Positions 1 through 11,874 of a DNA stretch of 64,000 nucleotides are shown here, in pieces (position 1 is the first letter of the stretch; each line of letters opens with the position of its first letter). A program made the translations under genes and the position numbers. The stretch spans positions 124,001 to 188,000 of the forward strand of contig NGBS01000305.1 in NCBI GenBank assembly GCA_002245135.1, in the 5' to 3' direction. The notes under the pieces were generated by a model that was not told the origin of the DNA, did not search any database, and worked only from the letters and a program-made list of their open reading frames with translations. The stretch is from Proteromonas lacertae. Lineage: Eukaryota; Sar; Bigyra; Opalinata; Proteromonadidae.

Positions 1-1893
1 TAAATATGCTTTTGTATCAAATGGTAAAGCAGAATCATCCACTTCTGGAAGTATAAACTTTCGGTAATTTCCTAATAAATTAGCTATAAAATCAACACAT
101 GTAAATCTCATTTCTTCTACCCAATTATTACCTTCTATATTTTCACTAAATTTCTTTGAATCTTCTTTAACGATAGAATTCTTTCTTTTTAATATTGGAT
201 TTTCTTCTAATGGACTATCCATTGATAATTTGGAGAATATTTTCTTTGGTTTTATTCCATATTGAAATCGAATAATCAATGGTCTTGGTAAGGTTTTTAT
301 ATCTGTCAATATCTCTGAAAGTGGTTTTTCAATAACACTTTTATCTATATATATATAAATAATATAATATTTAAAATACTATTTAATCCAATTACAATAC
401 TTCCAACTCTTATACAACCACACTTCTCACCTTGACTCATTTGACCTTCATCCACTCTTCTAAATCCTTTCACAACTAATAAGTTCTTTTCTTCAGTATC
501 TCCTTCATCTAATATTCCCATATCATTGGTTAATTCTGTTCCTAATGGACCTGGACCAAAGGTTACATCATATACTAAATATTTACCATCTTCTGATTCA
601 TGTACTATTTTTACAGCTGGTTTTGGAACAATTGATTTTAATGAATTAAGTAATTTCTTGGATAATGATGATGGAAAGTCTGGTTGTTTTTTCATTAATT
701 CTTTTGGGATATTTACTTCATCCATATCTAAATGAACTAAAATAACTCTATCGTCGATTTCTTTGGTATAATCTAATGCTTGTGTTGAAATACCCATCAC
801 ATATGGAGTTGGAGACTATAAATAAAAATTATAATAAATACATCTAAACATTCAGTTAAATCTAATGGCAATAATGGAACATACGATAAAACCCATTGAA
901 ATGGAAATAACAATGATATTAAAGCTTCAGTACACATTGTCAATTTATCAACATGATTACTATAAAATAATATCTTTTGTTGAAGTAATAGAAATCTGAA
1001 TATTTGAACAATATGTTCTGAACTTAAACATCGACATAATATAGTAAACAATCATCATCCATTAGTGGAAATGTAGATGTTGGTGGATAAATAAACTCTA
1101 ATGTACGAGGTCCAAATGGAAACTATTTCATAATAAATAATTAAATAAAAATACTTTTACTAAACATCCTGGTGATATTGGTGGTGTTCCATTGATTAAA
1201 TTGGCTATATTACATTCAATAGGGAAATCTATTGGTTGATTGGATTCTAATACTTTCAATAACTCAGGATCAACTCTTACAGAAGCTATTTAAATATGAA
1301 TATAATTTATTAATACCTCTTCTAAGATTAGAAAAAAACATTGTCACTTCACTACTTCTATCTTCTGTTAATGCTTCATCTGAATTTCCTTCTATACATT
1401 TACGATATACTTCTCTTAAGAAATGAGAAAAGAAGGAGAAAAAGGGGAAATGACTTAATATACAGAATGATTTTGGAACATATAATTGTTTGTCTTTTTC
1501 TTCTTCTTCTATCTTTCCGTATGTTTCATAATATTGAAGTGCAACACCATAACTACGTAACCCTTCTCTATAATAATAAAATTATTAGTTTATTATCTAT
1601 TATACCCTCCTGTTAGTGAGAATGAAAAGATGTTTGGCGATCTTTGTTCTAATGTCATTGGGGCAATTTGCATTCCAAGTGGAACACAAAACTAAAAATT
1701 ATTTTTGATTTTATACCATAGCTATAGAAACTGGCATTTCAGTATCATCCCAGTCTTTTTCAGGATATCTATCGACTATAACTGGCTCAACATTTTCAGG
1801 TGTTACATCAGGATCTAGCGAATGAACCAAAAAGAAAATACTGTCAGGATTGACTCCAACAACCATGAAATAATCGACCAACCTTCGAGACAT
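1..1893 (-). CDS. DENN domain protein (Rab GEF type), 3' part off the window
   Basis: Starts at the ATG at 1893 and runs leftwards past base 1, so the C-terminus is missing. The first exon reads DYFMVVGVNPD and then DRYPEKDWDDTEMPVSI, the usual opening of a uDENN module. After short introns come CVPLGMQIAP, LYVPKSFCILSHFPFF and LLLQQKILFYSNHVDKL, then ALISLLFPFQWVLSYVPLLP and SPTPYVMGI, which are hallmark cDENN segments. A later piece, LPRPLIIRFQYG, resembles the edge strand of a PDZ-like domain. DENN proteins are membrane-traffic exchange factors for Rab GTPases; the Rab partner cannot be told here. The next gene (PTPA) starts about 115 bp away on the other strand, so the two share a short divergent promoter. 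Exon joins were read by eye at GTA...TAG borders and the exact subfamily is not assigned. Confidence 0.85.
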
Positions 1894-2008
1894 GTTTTTA
1901 AAACTATAATTTTATTTAAATGTTTTTCTGTGAATAGAAATCCTAAAAAACAACAAAGTGTATCAAAAATTAATCCGTTAATATCATTCAAAATAGATTA
2001 GAAAAGAA

Positions 2009-3192
2009 ATGGCTCAAGAGTCAGATATTCGTATATTTTCAAATCCAATGTTATGTAGCAACTGAATTTATTCCAACAAAGAGAGCTATATTTTCAAAAG
2101 AGGATTTAGAGGAGTTCTTAGAATCGCAAGTAAAATTTCTATCAGTTATATTTTAGGCATACAAGCATATAATAGCATTTGTCAAATTGTGTGGACAGGC
2201 ATGTAGAGAAAAGAAAAATTCCTGCGAATGCTTAATGTCACCAGTATAACTTTATATTGTTAAATAAATAGATAATTTATAAAATTCTTGATCTTTTAGA
2301 AATATTAAACAAGTGGATAGATGAAATACCTCCATTAACACAACCTCAAAGATATGGTAATAAAGCTTATCGTATATGGGCAACTAGGCTAGTAGATGTA
2401 TTTATTCAACTATTAATTATAATAACAATAGAAAAGTGAAGGATTATGTAGAAATATTTTACCACCAGAATTTGAAAAAGCATCAATAGAATTAAGTTCT
2501 TATTTAAATGACAGTTTTGGCAATCAAACCAGAATAGACTACGGAACAGGTCATGAATGTACATTTATCTTATTTCTCTGTGGTTTATATAAATTACAAA
2601 TAATAAAAAAAGATGATTTAACCGCTGTTGTGACTAAAGTTTTTACTCGTTATATTTCACTATGTAGAAGAATACAATTGACGTATATGTTAGAAGCAGC
2701 TGGTACACATGGTGTTTGGTCTTTAGATGATTATCAAATGTTAGTTTTCTTCTTTGGAGCTTCACAATTAGTGAGTATATAATATATATATATATATTTT
2801 CTATTTTTATTTTTTGTTATATAGATAATGAAGATATTGAACCAGGTTCAATTTTTAAAGATGAAATATTAAATAAATACAGTAATGACTATTTATACGT
2901 CGATGCTATAGCGTTTATTAAGAAAGTGAAGATCGGAGAGTTTTATGAACATTCTCCTATTCTAAATGAAATAAGTCATTTACCTAAGTGGGATAAGATT
3001 ATGATTAGAATGTATTCAATATTTGAAACCGAAGTTTTACATAAATTTCCTGTTATTCAACATTTTAGGTTTGGTAATTTGTTTAAATGTGAATGGACAC
3101 CTAGTGCTAATCCTGATGATAGAGAATATGTGAAATTAAAACCACCTCCAATGGAGGAACAGAAGAATAATATAATTAATGAAGAAAAGTAA
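2009..3192 (+). CDS. PTPA: Serine/threonine phosphatase 2A activator (PTPA, PPP2R4 family)
   Basis: PTPA is a peptidyl-prolyl isomerase-like activator that helps load metal into PP2A catalytic subunits. I assemble six exons: ATG at 2009, then introns of about 28, 27, 27, 41 and 51 nt, all GTA...TAG, keeping one frame. The product reads MAQESDIPTEF at the start. It carries the family signature blocks RIDYGTGHECTF, KVFTRYISLCRRIQLTYMLE, AGTHGVWSLDDYQML, FFFGASQL and FPVIQHFRFGNLFKCEW in the usual order. Length, about 330 residues, fits the family core. The stop lies at 3190-3192. It is divergent with the DENN gene. The intron after FFGASQL uses the GTATATAA donor at about 2774, not the earlier GTGAGT, because only that choice keeps the frame. 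Confidence 0.95.
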
Positions 3193-3774
3193 ATATTAAA
3201 CTAATCAATATATTTGTATTACATAATTGATAGAATATATATCGAAATTGTTGATATATTAATGTTTTTTAAATTTGGGGTTATTTTTCACTCATTTTTC
3301 ATAACCCAATAGTTATGTTTTTTCATTCTTCGTTTTTGTTTTTTGTATTTAATTGATATGTGATCAACTTTATATCTCCAATATTTATTATATATTTCAT
3401 CAAAATCATTATGCAATTGAAATAATGTTAATATAAGGATGTATCAAAGATTCGAGATTATACTTTTTTGATTTATAAAAATGGAATGAGTATATATGAG
3501 CATGATAAACTCAAATATAAAGTGATTTGAAAAGACACATTGTTTATAACTAATACAGTGTAATACACCACAGTTGTATTGTTGAACGTATCTCAAATTA
3601 TTTCAATACAGTGTATGTTATTATTTATGAAACTCTCTAATATTAATATATTAATTATGATAAACCTAATTTAGTAAATGATTTGTTCGTTTGCTGTAAT
3701 TTGTCGATCTATTTCTTTTTTTTTTCTAATTTTCTTTATTATATTCAATATATGTTTATATTTTTAATAGAATA
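3193..3774. other. Intergenic, 582 bp
   Basis: Very AT-rich with no ORF of note and no recognisable RNA gene. It separates the PTPA stop from the start of the 2647-residue ORF on the same strand, so it probably holds the PTPA 3' end and the promoter of the large gene. A polypyrimidine run (T-rich, about 3712-3740) lies just before the start codon. Confidence 0.6.
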
Positions 3775-6700
3775 ATGAATAGACTTCATTTATTATTGTT
3801 GTTCTTAGCCAGTTTCCAGTTAATTCTGTGTAGTTGTCCAGGAAACTGTAATTCCCATGGTACATGCACTGATAATGTATGTACTTGTGACAAAGATGCT
3901 GATGGCGCACCATTATACATGGGAAGTGACTGTGGTCAAAGAGTATGTCCAATGGGTTTTAGTTATGGAGTTCATCAAGTGAAACCATATAATGATAGAA
4001 CCTCAGATAGTAATTTGATAGGAAACAAAAGAAGATTATCATCTTCTAACAGTTTATTAAGATCATTGAAAGATAATGTCAGTTATTACAGCAGGTTGTT
4101 ATTTGATAGTGTAGTTGGTGGTAGATATTTAGCTGAAACTCCAGTTTATACAGTAGAGAGTTATAGAATGATCAATTCCAGAGAATTTCAAATTACATTT
4201 TCAACTGTATTTGATTATTTAGGTACAGTTGGTGGAATAATGAGTGTGAAGAGTAAAGAAGATGAAATGGAATTAGGAACTTGTAAAATACTTGGAATTA
4301 GTGGTGCTAGTGCAAAAAAAGCTACTACTTTATTTATTCGATTTGAATTTGAGGTGATGAATAATTTCTATACACCAAGTGATTATGAATATACAGTAAT
4401 TCAAGCATTTAATGATTATTCATTGTATGAAGTAGCAACACCAAATTGTAGTAAAGGTGCTAATGATGAAGTTAGCTGTGAATTGGTATGGCCAAAAGTT
4501 GATTATTATTTAGCACAATCAGGTTATAATCCAAGTAAAACTACTAAAAATTTCTGTTGTAAAGATACTGTATATGCATTTGACTTAGATATTGTAAAGA
4601 ATGATGATTTCAATAATATTGGAAATGTAAAATTTACAATTACATCACCAACTCCTGAATTGAAAGGAGATGAAGAATGTAGAGTAATTGCTGATGGTGA
4701 TGATAAAACATGTAATGATAATGAATATAGTAAACTTCCTTCATTAGTTGATGATAAAACTAAAATACCAACAGTTATTGATGGTGTAAATGGATATATC
4801 TATAAAATAAATAATATAAATGTTGATGGAAAAATAACTGCAAATGCTGATGCTAAAGTTGGTAGTTATGATTGTTATGATATTAGCAGTGGTTTAAATG
4901 TAGGTAAAGCAATAGTATTAAGAAAAGAAAGTGATTATGTTTATGTTTTTTATGAATTTATAGAGAATGATGTTGTTATTCCATCTGATTATACTTTATT
5001 AAATGGTAATGAATTAACAGATTTTTCAGTATTAAATGGAATAAAGATTGATTCAAAATGTACAGCTAATAATTGTGATATTATTTGGAAAGGATTTAAG
5101 TCAATATTATCTACAATAACAGAAGGTACTGAAGTTAATTTTGCCTGTAAAAGTTCTATTACTCATACAATTGAAACAATACCATTTACAGCTAAAACAA
5201 CAAGTGAATCTGAAGATATAATATTCAAACCAAAAGATGCTAAAGTAATACCCAAAGCTAATGATTATTGTTATTTATTAAGAAAGGTTGATGGTAAAGT
5301 TGAATTAGAAGATAGTATGATAGGTAAAATTCCCTACATCTTAGATTCAAATCCATTAGTAATTAATGATAATAAAAGATTATTCAAAGTGAGTGATAAA
5401 GTTTCATTTAAAGAAGATCCTAATAAAGTTGAAAAAGTAAGTCAGTTTAAATGTTATTCATTAGATAATAATCAATATTTGGGTTTAGCTGATGTTTATC
5501 TTTATGAAAGTAATATTTATTACATTTATTATGATTTTATTGGTATGAATGTTATTCCAGATCCATCTAATTATAGATATGAATTGTATTATAAATATAA
5601 TGATTTATCATTGATTAATCCAATCAAAGTATCTGAGAAATGTACAGCCAAAGTTGAAGCAGCTGATGCTAAATGTGAGATGAGAATGATCAATTATAAA
5701 GATATTTTAACCAAAATTGCATCAGCAATAACAGATACTAAAGAAGTTACATTCACTTGTGTTAATAATGTCAAAGAAGAAAAGAATTATGATTTTACTA
5801 CTTCAATTAAAGATAAAGAAAATGATATTATATTTAATATAAAAGCTGATGCTGATTCTGTTCCATCAGTTGGTGATATTTGTTATTTACAATCAGATTT
5901 TAAAGGTGCAAAACCAAAAGATGGTACAAGTGATTTTGATAAATTATCAAAATTAATGAATGTTGGAACAATGATAGATGGTAATAGAGTTGTGTATAAA
6001 GTAAAAACAACTTTAGATAGTTCAATAACAAGTGTATTAACTAATTCAATCGGTACAATGACTGTTAAAGATGGTAAAGGAGTTGTATTAGGAACAGCAA
6101 CTTTATTAGGTGAAGATAAGAAACTTTCAGGTGTTTATAACATTTATTATGATTTCTTAAAGGGAAATGAATTACCAAACCCTGACAAATACACTTATGA
6201 TAAAGCTGTTGAATTAACTGATTTAGCTTTATTTAATCCAATAGTAATGCCAACTAGTGAAAATCCTGAAGAGAAATATGATATTGTATGGAAAGGAATG
6301 AAGAAAGTGTTAATTGATATGGGATTTTATGGATCAACAGATCCTACAGTAGATGCACCAATTACCATTACTGTTACATTTGCTTGTGTTAATCCTGTTG
6401 ATGGTGTTGTAACTGAAATTGATTATGAAAGTAAATATGAATTAAATGAAAATGTAATTGATGCTGTTTTTACAAAGTCAGGTAGTGAAAAACCATCTGG
6501 TCAAACATGTATGTTGGTTAATGATATTACTAATCTTCCTACTTTAACTTCTATTACTCCATACCCTCAATTAGATGGAAATACTGTTGTTGCTATAATA
6601 AATGATTATAGAGTTTATAAAGTGAAGAATTTAGGTAATTTAAAAATGACCAATAGTATTGGTGAATTGAAATGTTATAATAAATTATCCAATGATTATT

Positions 6701-9700
6701 TAGGTAAAGCATATGTGATGGGTAAAGTTACTGATGTCTATTTGATTAGATATGAATTTGATAATGAAGATGGAGTTGTTACACCTCAACCATTCTTATA
6801 TGATTGTAAAGTAACCAAAGAATATAATGATTTAAGTTTATTATTCCAAATGAAAGTAACAGAAGATGGTAAAATTGATTTTACAGAAGAGAATAATATA
6901 AAAACATTAAGCGATCATGATTATAATGTTGGATGTGTAAATCCACAAACAAATAGATTAAAAGTATATAGCTGTAGTTATGCTGATTCTTCATTTACTT
7001 GTAGCGATGTTAAAGTTGGCTATATTTGTGGTTTAATTATTACAACAGATGATAAACCAATAGATAATCCAATGTTGAGTGATTTAGGAAAGAAGTATTT
7101 GAATGAACCAAAACCAAGTAGTGAATGGGTTGAAAAATCAGCGTCTCAAAAGGTTGAGAAATTATATGGAAATATATATAAAGTAAGTGGAGTAAGTTAT
7201 GATATTGGTGAGAGTGGTGGATTATTGAAATGTTATAATAAAGATTATTCAGTAGTGTGTGATGCAACAGTATTATTAAAGAAAGGAAATTATTATTATA
7301 TTGAATATGGAAAGGAATTTAGTGATAGTGATAAAGCTGAGAATTATAATTGTTATTTACAATATCAATATCATGATTTATCAATGTTTACATCAAGTGC
7401 AACAATTAGTAATGATGTTTTGAAATTAGCTAATTATGGTTACTTTTTACAGGAATTAGGTTTCTTTGATACAATGACTGAAACTAAACAATATGAGTTT
7501 CTATGTGGAGATTATACTTCTAAAACATTTACACCTTTTACAGGAACAATTAAAGATAAAATTGGTAATAATCAATATACTGAATATAATTCAGGTAATG
7601 TTGAATTTAAACTGGTAGGTGCTTCTGGAAAATGTCATTTAATGAGTTTATTAAATGGTTATTCATTATTTAGTGGAAATTCAGATTTTTATAAAATGTA
7701 TCATATGGATGAAAATAGCTACAATGATAAACCATATACTGTTGCTGATTCATCAAATAAGGTATTTAAAGTATATAATTATGCATTGAAAGGAGGAAAA
7801 CTAGGAAGTGATTTGAAATGTTATAAGAAAGATGGAAATGTTAAAGCCATTTTATTAAATGAAGTAGATGGTTATACATATATAAAATATACTGAAGAAG
7901 CTACTCCAGAAACATATTATAGATGTGAAATATCATTACAACATAATGATTTTACACTTTATTATCCAACTAGTCCAGTAACTGATGGTAAAATAACATG
8001 GACTGGAATAGCTGATAATGCATTAAAAGCTGGAATACCTGATGTTGGTTCAATAGTAAAATTTGCATGTGGAGAAACTACAGAAAAGAGTGAAATATCA
8101 ATTTATATATTTAAAGTTACATCTACAGATAGTGGTAATATTGTATATACATTGGAAGATGTAAAAACACCAACTAAAGATGATATATGTTATTTGTTAT
8201 TAGATGGAAATGGTAAAGAAATTGATTTAAAGTTAAGTGATTTATATAAATACTTCATTAAAGAAGTTATGACAGATAAACCAAGCATTAAACAGTCTAC
8301 AGCAGATAGTACTTATCTAGTAAAAGGTATGAAATATGATGTTGGTAAAGAAGGTGGATTATTGAAATGTTATAAATCTAATACATATGCGTGTGATTCT
8401 CAAATATTATTGAAAGAGAATGATTATTATTATATCAAATATGATACAAGTAAATGTCCAACTCCTAATACAATTAATTATGATTGTCATTTGCTATATG
8501 AGTATAGTGATTTATCAATGTATAACCCAATCCCTTCTACTGAATGTGCTTTAGATGCTGAATGTACTTTTAAGTGGTCAAATATGGGATATTATTTACA
8601 AGAGTTTAATTTCTTTAAATCAACATTAGATTCATTGAAAATGGTTTGCTATGATGATAAAACATCAATAGAATTACCTGTAACAGTAGATCCTGCACCA
8701 ACTTTACCATTTACACCTAAATCATTAGGAGATATAACATTTAAGAGTAGTGGAGATCATGTTGCAATCACTGTAGATTTTAATTGTTATTTATTAAGTT
8801 CATTTGATGGTAAAGAATTGAAATTAGAAGATAGTGATTTGAAGAAAAAACATTTATCACCATCTCAACCAACTCCAAAGGTTGTTTTGGTGGATGGTTC
8901 ATCTGTAATATATAAAGTAAGTGGAATAAAGTATGATGTTGGAAAAGAAGGTGGTTCATTAGAGTGTTTTAATGATGCTAATGAATATAAATGTGATGCA
9001 CAAATACTATCACAAGAAAATGATTATTATTATGTGAAATATGGAAGTGGATGTAGTGAAGATGATAAAACTAAATATAATTGTAATTTGAAATACAAAT
9101 ATAATGATATGTCAATGTATTTAGGAGAAGGAACAGCAAGTGGATGTGATGGAGCTGATGCTAGTAAAACATGTACTATTACTTGGAGTGATGTTGGATT
9201 TTATTTTAATAAAGTAATGAATAATAAACCTGATAAATGGACAATATCTTGTTTTACTACTACTGAACCTATTACTATTAAAGAGATTACTGAAGGTAGT
9301 TTGAATGATCTTAGTAGTACAACTGTTGCTATTCCAGATAATGTAGTTATTACAATTACACCATCTGTAGATTTATCTTCTTATGAGTGTTATTTAGTGT
9401 ATAATTTTGATGGAAATAAAGGTTTAGTTTTTGAGAATAGTGATTTGTTTAAACAGAAACTATATTATATTCCCACTTATTTTGATAGAACAGCAGCACA
9501 AACTCAATCAACTGCAGAACCAATATCTACAGACAGTAAAATATATAAAGTGAATGGATTAGATTATAGTATTGCTGATGATGAAATGGGAATTTTAGAT
9601 TGCTCTAAAAGTGATTCATCAATTACTGCTGAATTATTATATGTTGATAGTGATGGTAGTTATTATATTAAATATGATTCTAGTATTACTGATGTTAAAA

Positions 9701-11718
9701 CTACATCATGTAGTTTAAGAGATGCAAATAATGATTTATCATTAATAAATCCAACAACAATAGGAGCTGATTGTGCTGTAGGTAATTGCAGGATTGAATG
9801 GAAAGAAATTGCCTTTTATGTTAAAGAAGCTGATTTTCCAATAGAGGAAGAAAAAACAATGAAATTTGCATGTGTTTCAAAAACTGGTGATAATGAAGGA
9901 AAAGTGAATGAATATGTATTTACATCAACAGCAATGACTGACAAAGATTTAACAAAAGATAAACCAGGTGATTTAATATTTAATATTGCTGCTGATAGTA
10001 AAACAGCTCCTAAAGAAACTGATATTTGTTATCCCATCGCAGATTTCAATGGAAATGCAATTGATATAAGTAATACTGATTTAAAATATTACAGATTAAA
10101 TTCAAGAAATAAAGCAATTGAAGAATACATATATAAATCTCATGGTGTTACAAGAAAAGATGAAACAGTTTATCAAGTAGAAGGAAGTTATTCAGTAGAT
10201 AAAGCTGGAGGAACTATAAGATGTAATGACTTAAATAGTGGTAAGTATTTAGGAAAAGGTGATATATTAGGTTTGGTAAATGGAAATTCCAATAAATATT
10301 ATATTCGTTATGATTTTGAAGTTCCAAGAAAATCAAGTGATATTGATGAAGATGATTTAGAAGAAGATATTCATTATTATCATAATCCATCTGATTATAA
10401 ATGTACAGTAGAGAATGTAAGAAAAGATTTATCCTATTATAATCAACCAAAAGTAGAGAATGAATGTTATGGAAAGAAAGGAAGTGTAAATGCAAAATGT
10501 TCATTAGAATGGAAAGTTCCAGCTAAAGTGTTTGAAGATATGGGATTTTTGAGTAGTAATAATGGAAGAAGATTATTAAATGAAGAGAATAATGAGATAA
10601 TATTAGGTGGAAATGATGCAAATAATAATTATTGTGCGTTTGTATTTAGTTACAGTGTAAATGGTAAAGGAACATTGAGTTTAGAGATTGATAAGAATTC
10701 AGAAACAGTTCCAGCTGATGGTTCAAAATTAAATCCAATAGCCACACCTGAAGGTCCAGTGAAATTACCACCAAGTGTTGATGAAGAAAAAAAATCAAAT
10801 CCAAAAGAATTAGCAGTTGCTATGTATACTTCTATACCTGAAATACAAAATGAAATGAAAGAGATGGAGATTTCTTCTGCAGTTGTTATTGTGAAGAATA
10901 ATGAAGATGGAAAAGTTGTTGGTGTTAAAACTGAAGCAAGTGATGATGAATTAGATAATCCAAATTTAACTGTAGAAAAGGCTGATGATAGTAAAGTAGT
11001 GTTTATAAGGACAATAATTCTAAACAATAATGAATTTGAAATTAAACCAAAAGAAGTGAAGAAAGTGAAGAAGAATTTAGTTATAGGAAATCCAGTATCA
11101 TTCAATCCCAATATTGATGGAAATAGACAGATACAAACAGCTATTAGTAGTATTACTTATGATAAAGAAGGAAATTGTATTATTAAAACAGTGAAAGGAA
11201 TAGAAGATGAAGAAAATGAAGAAGAAAGAAGAAGAATACTAAATACTGTAACAAAAGATATTACGTTTGGAGAATGTGGAGATGATGGCAAGCCATGTAA
11301 TCATGAATATATGGAATGTAGTGGTGTTGGAACATGTGATAGAGAAAGTGGTGTATGTAAATGTTATAATGGATTTACTGGTTCAGCTTGTGAAAGGATG
11401 AATTGTCCAAATAACTGTAATAATCATGGGAAATGTGTATTTACTGAAGTTTTAATTCCATCTGCAGTTGGTTATGCTGGTTATGGTGGAGGTAGTGATA
11501 ATTCTGCAAATAAAAACACGAATAGTGTTTATGGATGTAAATGTGATAGTGGTTATAGAGGAGCTGATTGTTCATTGAAAGAATGTCCAAGTGAAGCTAA
11601 TAATGGTGATAAAGATAGAGATTGTAGTAATCATGGTTTATGTGATTATTCAGATGGAAGTTGTAAATGTTTTGATGGTTATTATGGTGAAGCTTGTCAA
11701 TACAGCAACACAAACTAA
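3775..11718 (+). CDS. Giant secreted EGF-like/repeat protein, 2647 aa, intronless (mastigoneme- or surface-type)
   Basis: One uninterrupted frame. The first 20 or so residues, MNRLHLLLLFLASFQLILCS, form a clear signal peptide. They are followed by an EGF-like module (CPGNCNSHGTC, then CTC...DCGQRVCPMGFSYG) of the kind common in stramenopile extracellular and tubular-hair proteins. The middle, about 2200 residues, is built from about eleven repeats of roughly 180-220 residues. Each has a lone KCY or similar cysteine, a Y-Y-I-x-Y-D-F strand, P-x-x-Y-x-C, then a marker like YNDLSLINP and C...C-x-I-x-W-K. The C-terminal 200 residues hold three or four more EGF modules (GVCKCYNGFTGSACE, CKCDSGYRGADCS, CKCFDGYYGEAC). 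There is no transmembrane helix or obvious GPI tail, so it is probably a soluble or assembled extracellular protein. The lack of introns over 7.9 kb contrasts with intron-rich neighbours. The role is inferred. Confidence 0.85.
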   Translation: MNRLHLLLLFLASFQLILCSCPGNCNSHGTCTDNVCTCDKDADGAPLYMGSDCGQRVCPMGFSYGVHQVKPYNDRTSDSNLIGNKRRLSSSNSLLRSLKDNVSYYSRLLFDSVVGGRYLAETPVYTVESYRMINSREFQITFSTVFDYLGTVGGIMSVKSKEDEMELGTCKILGISGASAKKATTLFIRFEFEVMNNFYTPSDYEYTVIQAFNDYSLYEVATPNCSKGANDEVSCELVWPKVDYYLAQSGYNPSKTTKNFCCKDTVYAFDLDIVKNDDFNNIGNVKFTITSPTPELKGDEECRVIADGDDKTCNDNEYSKLPSLVDDKTKIPTVIDGVNGYIYKINNINVDGKITANADAKVGSYDCYDISSGLNVGKAIVLRKESDYVYVFYEFIENDVVIPSDYTLLNGNELTDFSVLNGIKIDSKCTANNCDIIWKGFKSILSTITEGTEVNFACKSSITHTIETIPFTAKTTSESEDIIFKPKDAKVIPKANDYCYLLRKVDGKVELEDSMIGKIPYILDSNPLVINDNKRLFKVSDKVSFKEDPNKVEKVSQFKCYSLDNNQYLGLADVYLYESNIYYIYYDFIGMNVIPDPSNYRYELYYKYNDLSLINPIKVSEKCTAKVEAADAKCEMRMINYKDILTKIASAITDTKEVTFTCVNNVKEEKNYDFTTSIKDKENDIIFNIKADADSVPSVGDICYLQSDFKGAKPKDGTSDFDKLSKLMNVGTMIDGNRVVYKVKTTLDSSITSVLTNSIGTMTVKDGKGVVLGTATLLGEDKKLSGVYNIYYDFLKGNELPNPDKYTYDKAVELTDLALFNPIVMPTSENPEEKYDIVWKGMKKVLIDMGFYGSTDPTVDAPITITVTFACVNPVDGVVTEIDYESKYELNENVIDAVFTKSGSEKPSGQTCMLVNDITNLPTLTSITPYPQLDGNTVVAIINDYRVYKVKNLGNLKMTNSIGELKCYNKLSNDYLGKAYVMGKVTDVYLIRYEFDNEDGVVTPQPFLYDCKVTKEYNDLSLLFQMKVTEDGKIDFTEENNIKTLSDHDYNVGCVNPQTNRLKVYSCSYADSSFTCSDVKVGYICGLIITTDDKPIDNPMLSDLGKKYLNEPKPSSEWVEKSASQKVEKLYGNIYKVSGVSYDIGESGGLLKCYNKDYSVVCDATVLLKKGNYYYIEYGKEFSDSDKAENYNCYLQYQYHDLSMFTSSATISNDVLKLANYGYFLQELGFFDTMTETKQYEFLCGDYTSKTFTPFTGTIKDKIGNNQYTEYNSGNVEFKLVGASGKCHLMSLLNGYSLFSGNSDFYKMYHMDENSYNDKPYTVADSSNKVFKVYNYALKGGKLGSDLKCYKKDGNVKAILLNEVDGYTYIKYTEEATPETYYRCEISLQHNDFTLYYPTSPVTDGKITWTGIADNALKAGIPDVGSIVKFACGETTEKSEISIYIFKVTSTDSGNIVYTLEDVKTPTKDDICYLLLDGNGKEIDLKLSDLYKYFIKEVMTDKPSIKQSTADSTYLVKGMKYDVGKEGGLLKCYKSNTYACDSQILLKENDYYYIKYDTSKCPTPNTINYDCHLLYEYSDLSMYNPIPSTECALDAECTFKWSNMGYYLQEFNFFKSTLDSLKMVCYDDKTSIELPVTVDPAPTLPFTPKSLGDITFKSSGDHVAITVDFNCYLLSSFDGKELKLEDSDLKKKHLSPSQPTPKVVLVDGSSVIYKVSGIKYDVGKEGGSLECFNDANEYKCDAQILSQENDYYYVKYGSGCSEDDKTKYNCNLKYKYNDMSMYLGEGTASGCDGADASKTCTITWSDVGFYFNKVMNNKPDKWTISCFTTTEPITIKEITEGSLNDLSSTTVAIPDNVVITITPSVDLSSYECYLVYNFDGNKGLVFENSDLFKQKLYYIPTYFDRTAAQTQSTAEPISTDSKIYKVNGLDYSIADDEMGILDCSKSDSSITAELLYVDSDGSYYIKYDSSITDVKTTSCSLRDANNDLSLINPTTIGADCAVGNCRIEWKEIAFYVKEADFPIEEEKTMKFACVSKTGDNEGKVNEYVFTSTAMTDKDLTKDKPGDLIFNIAADSKTAPKETDICYPIADFNGNAIDISNTDLKYYRLNSRNKAIEEYIYKSHGVTRKDETVYQVEGSYSVDKAGGTIRCNDLNSGKYLGKGDILGLVNGNSNKYYIRYDFEVPRKSSDIDEDDLEEDIHYYHNPSDYKCTVENVRKDLSYYNQPKVENECYGKKGSVNAKCSLEWKVPAKVFEDMGFLSSNNGRRLLNEENNEIILGGNDANNNYCAFVFSYSVNGKGTLSLEIDKNSETVPADGSKLNPIATPEGPVKLPPSVDEEKKSNPKELAVAMYTSIPEIQNEMKEMEISSAVVIVKNNEDGKVVGVKTEASDDELDNPNLTVEKADDSKVVFIRTIILNNNEFEIKPKEVKKVKKNLVIGNPVSFNPNIDGNRQIQTAISSITYDKEGNCIIKTVKGIEDEENEEERRRILNTVTKDITFGECGDDGKPCNHEYMECSGVGTCDRESGVCKCYNGFTGSACERMNCPNNCNNHGKCVFTEVLIPSAVGYAGYGGGSDNSANKNTNSVYGCKCDSGYRGADCSLKECPSEANNGDKDRDCSNHGLCDYSDGSCKCFDGYYGEACQYSNTN

Positions 11719-11874
11719 AATGAAGTATTATTGAAAATCTATTCATTTTTTAGAAAAGTGAAAATGAAAAAACCTTAATAAAAACTGAAAATTCTTTTCT
11801 AAATTGTTTGTGTTAATGGAATGAAAAACAAAAACAAAAATTATTATATAATATCAAGAAGTAATATCAATATT

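Noticed and set aside
345-800. ORFs around 345-1051 as separate small genes
   Set aside because: They are exons of one minus-strand DENN gene split by tiny introns; the DENN blocks run on across them.
10650-11111. Antisense ORF inside the giant EGF gene
   Set aside because: Shadow of a strongly biased coding strand; no domain or leader.
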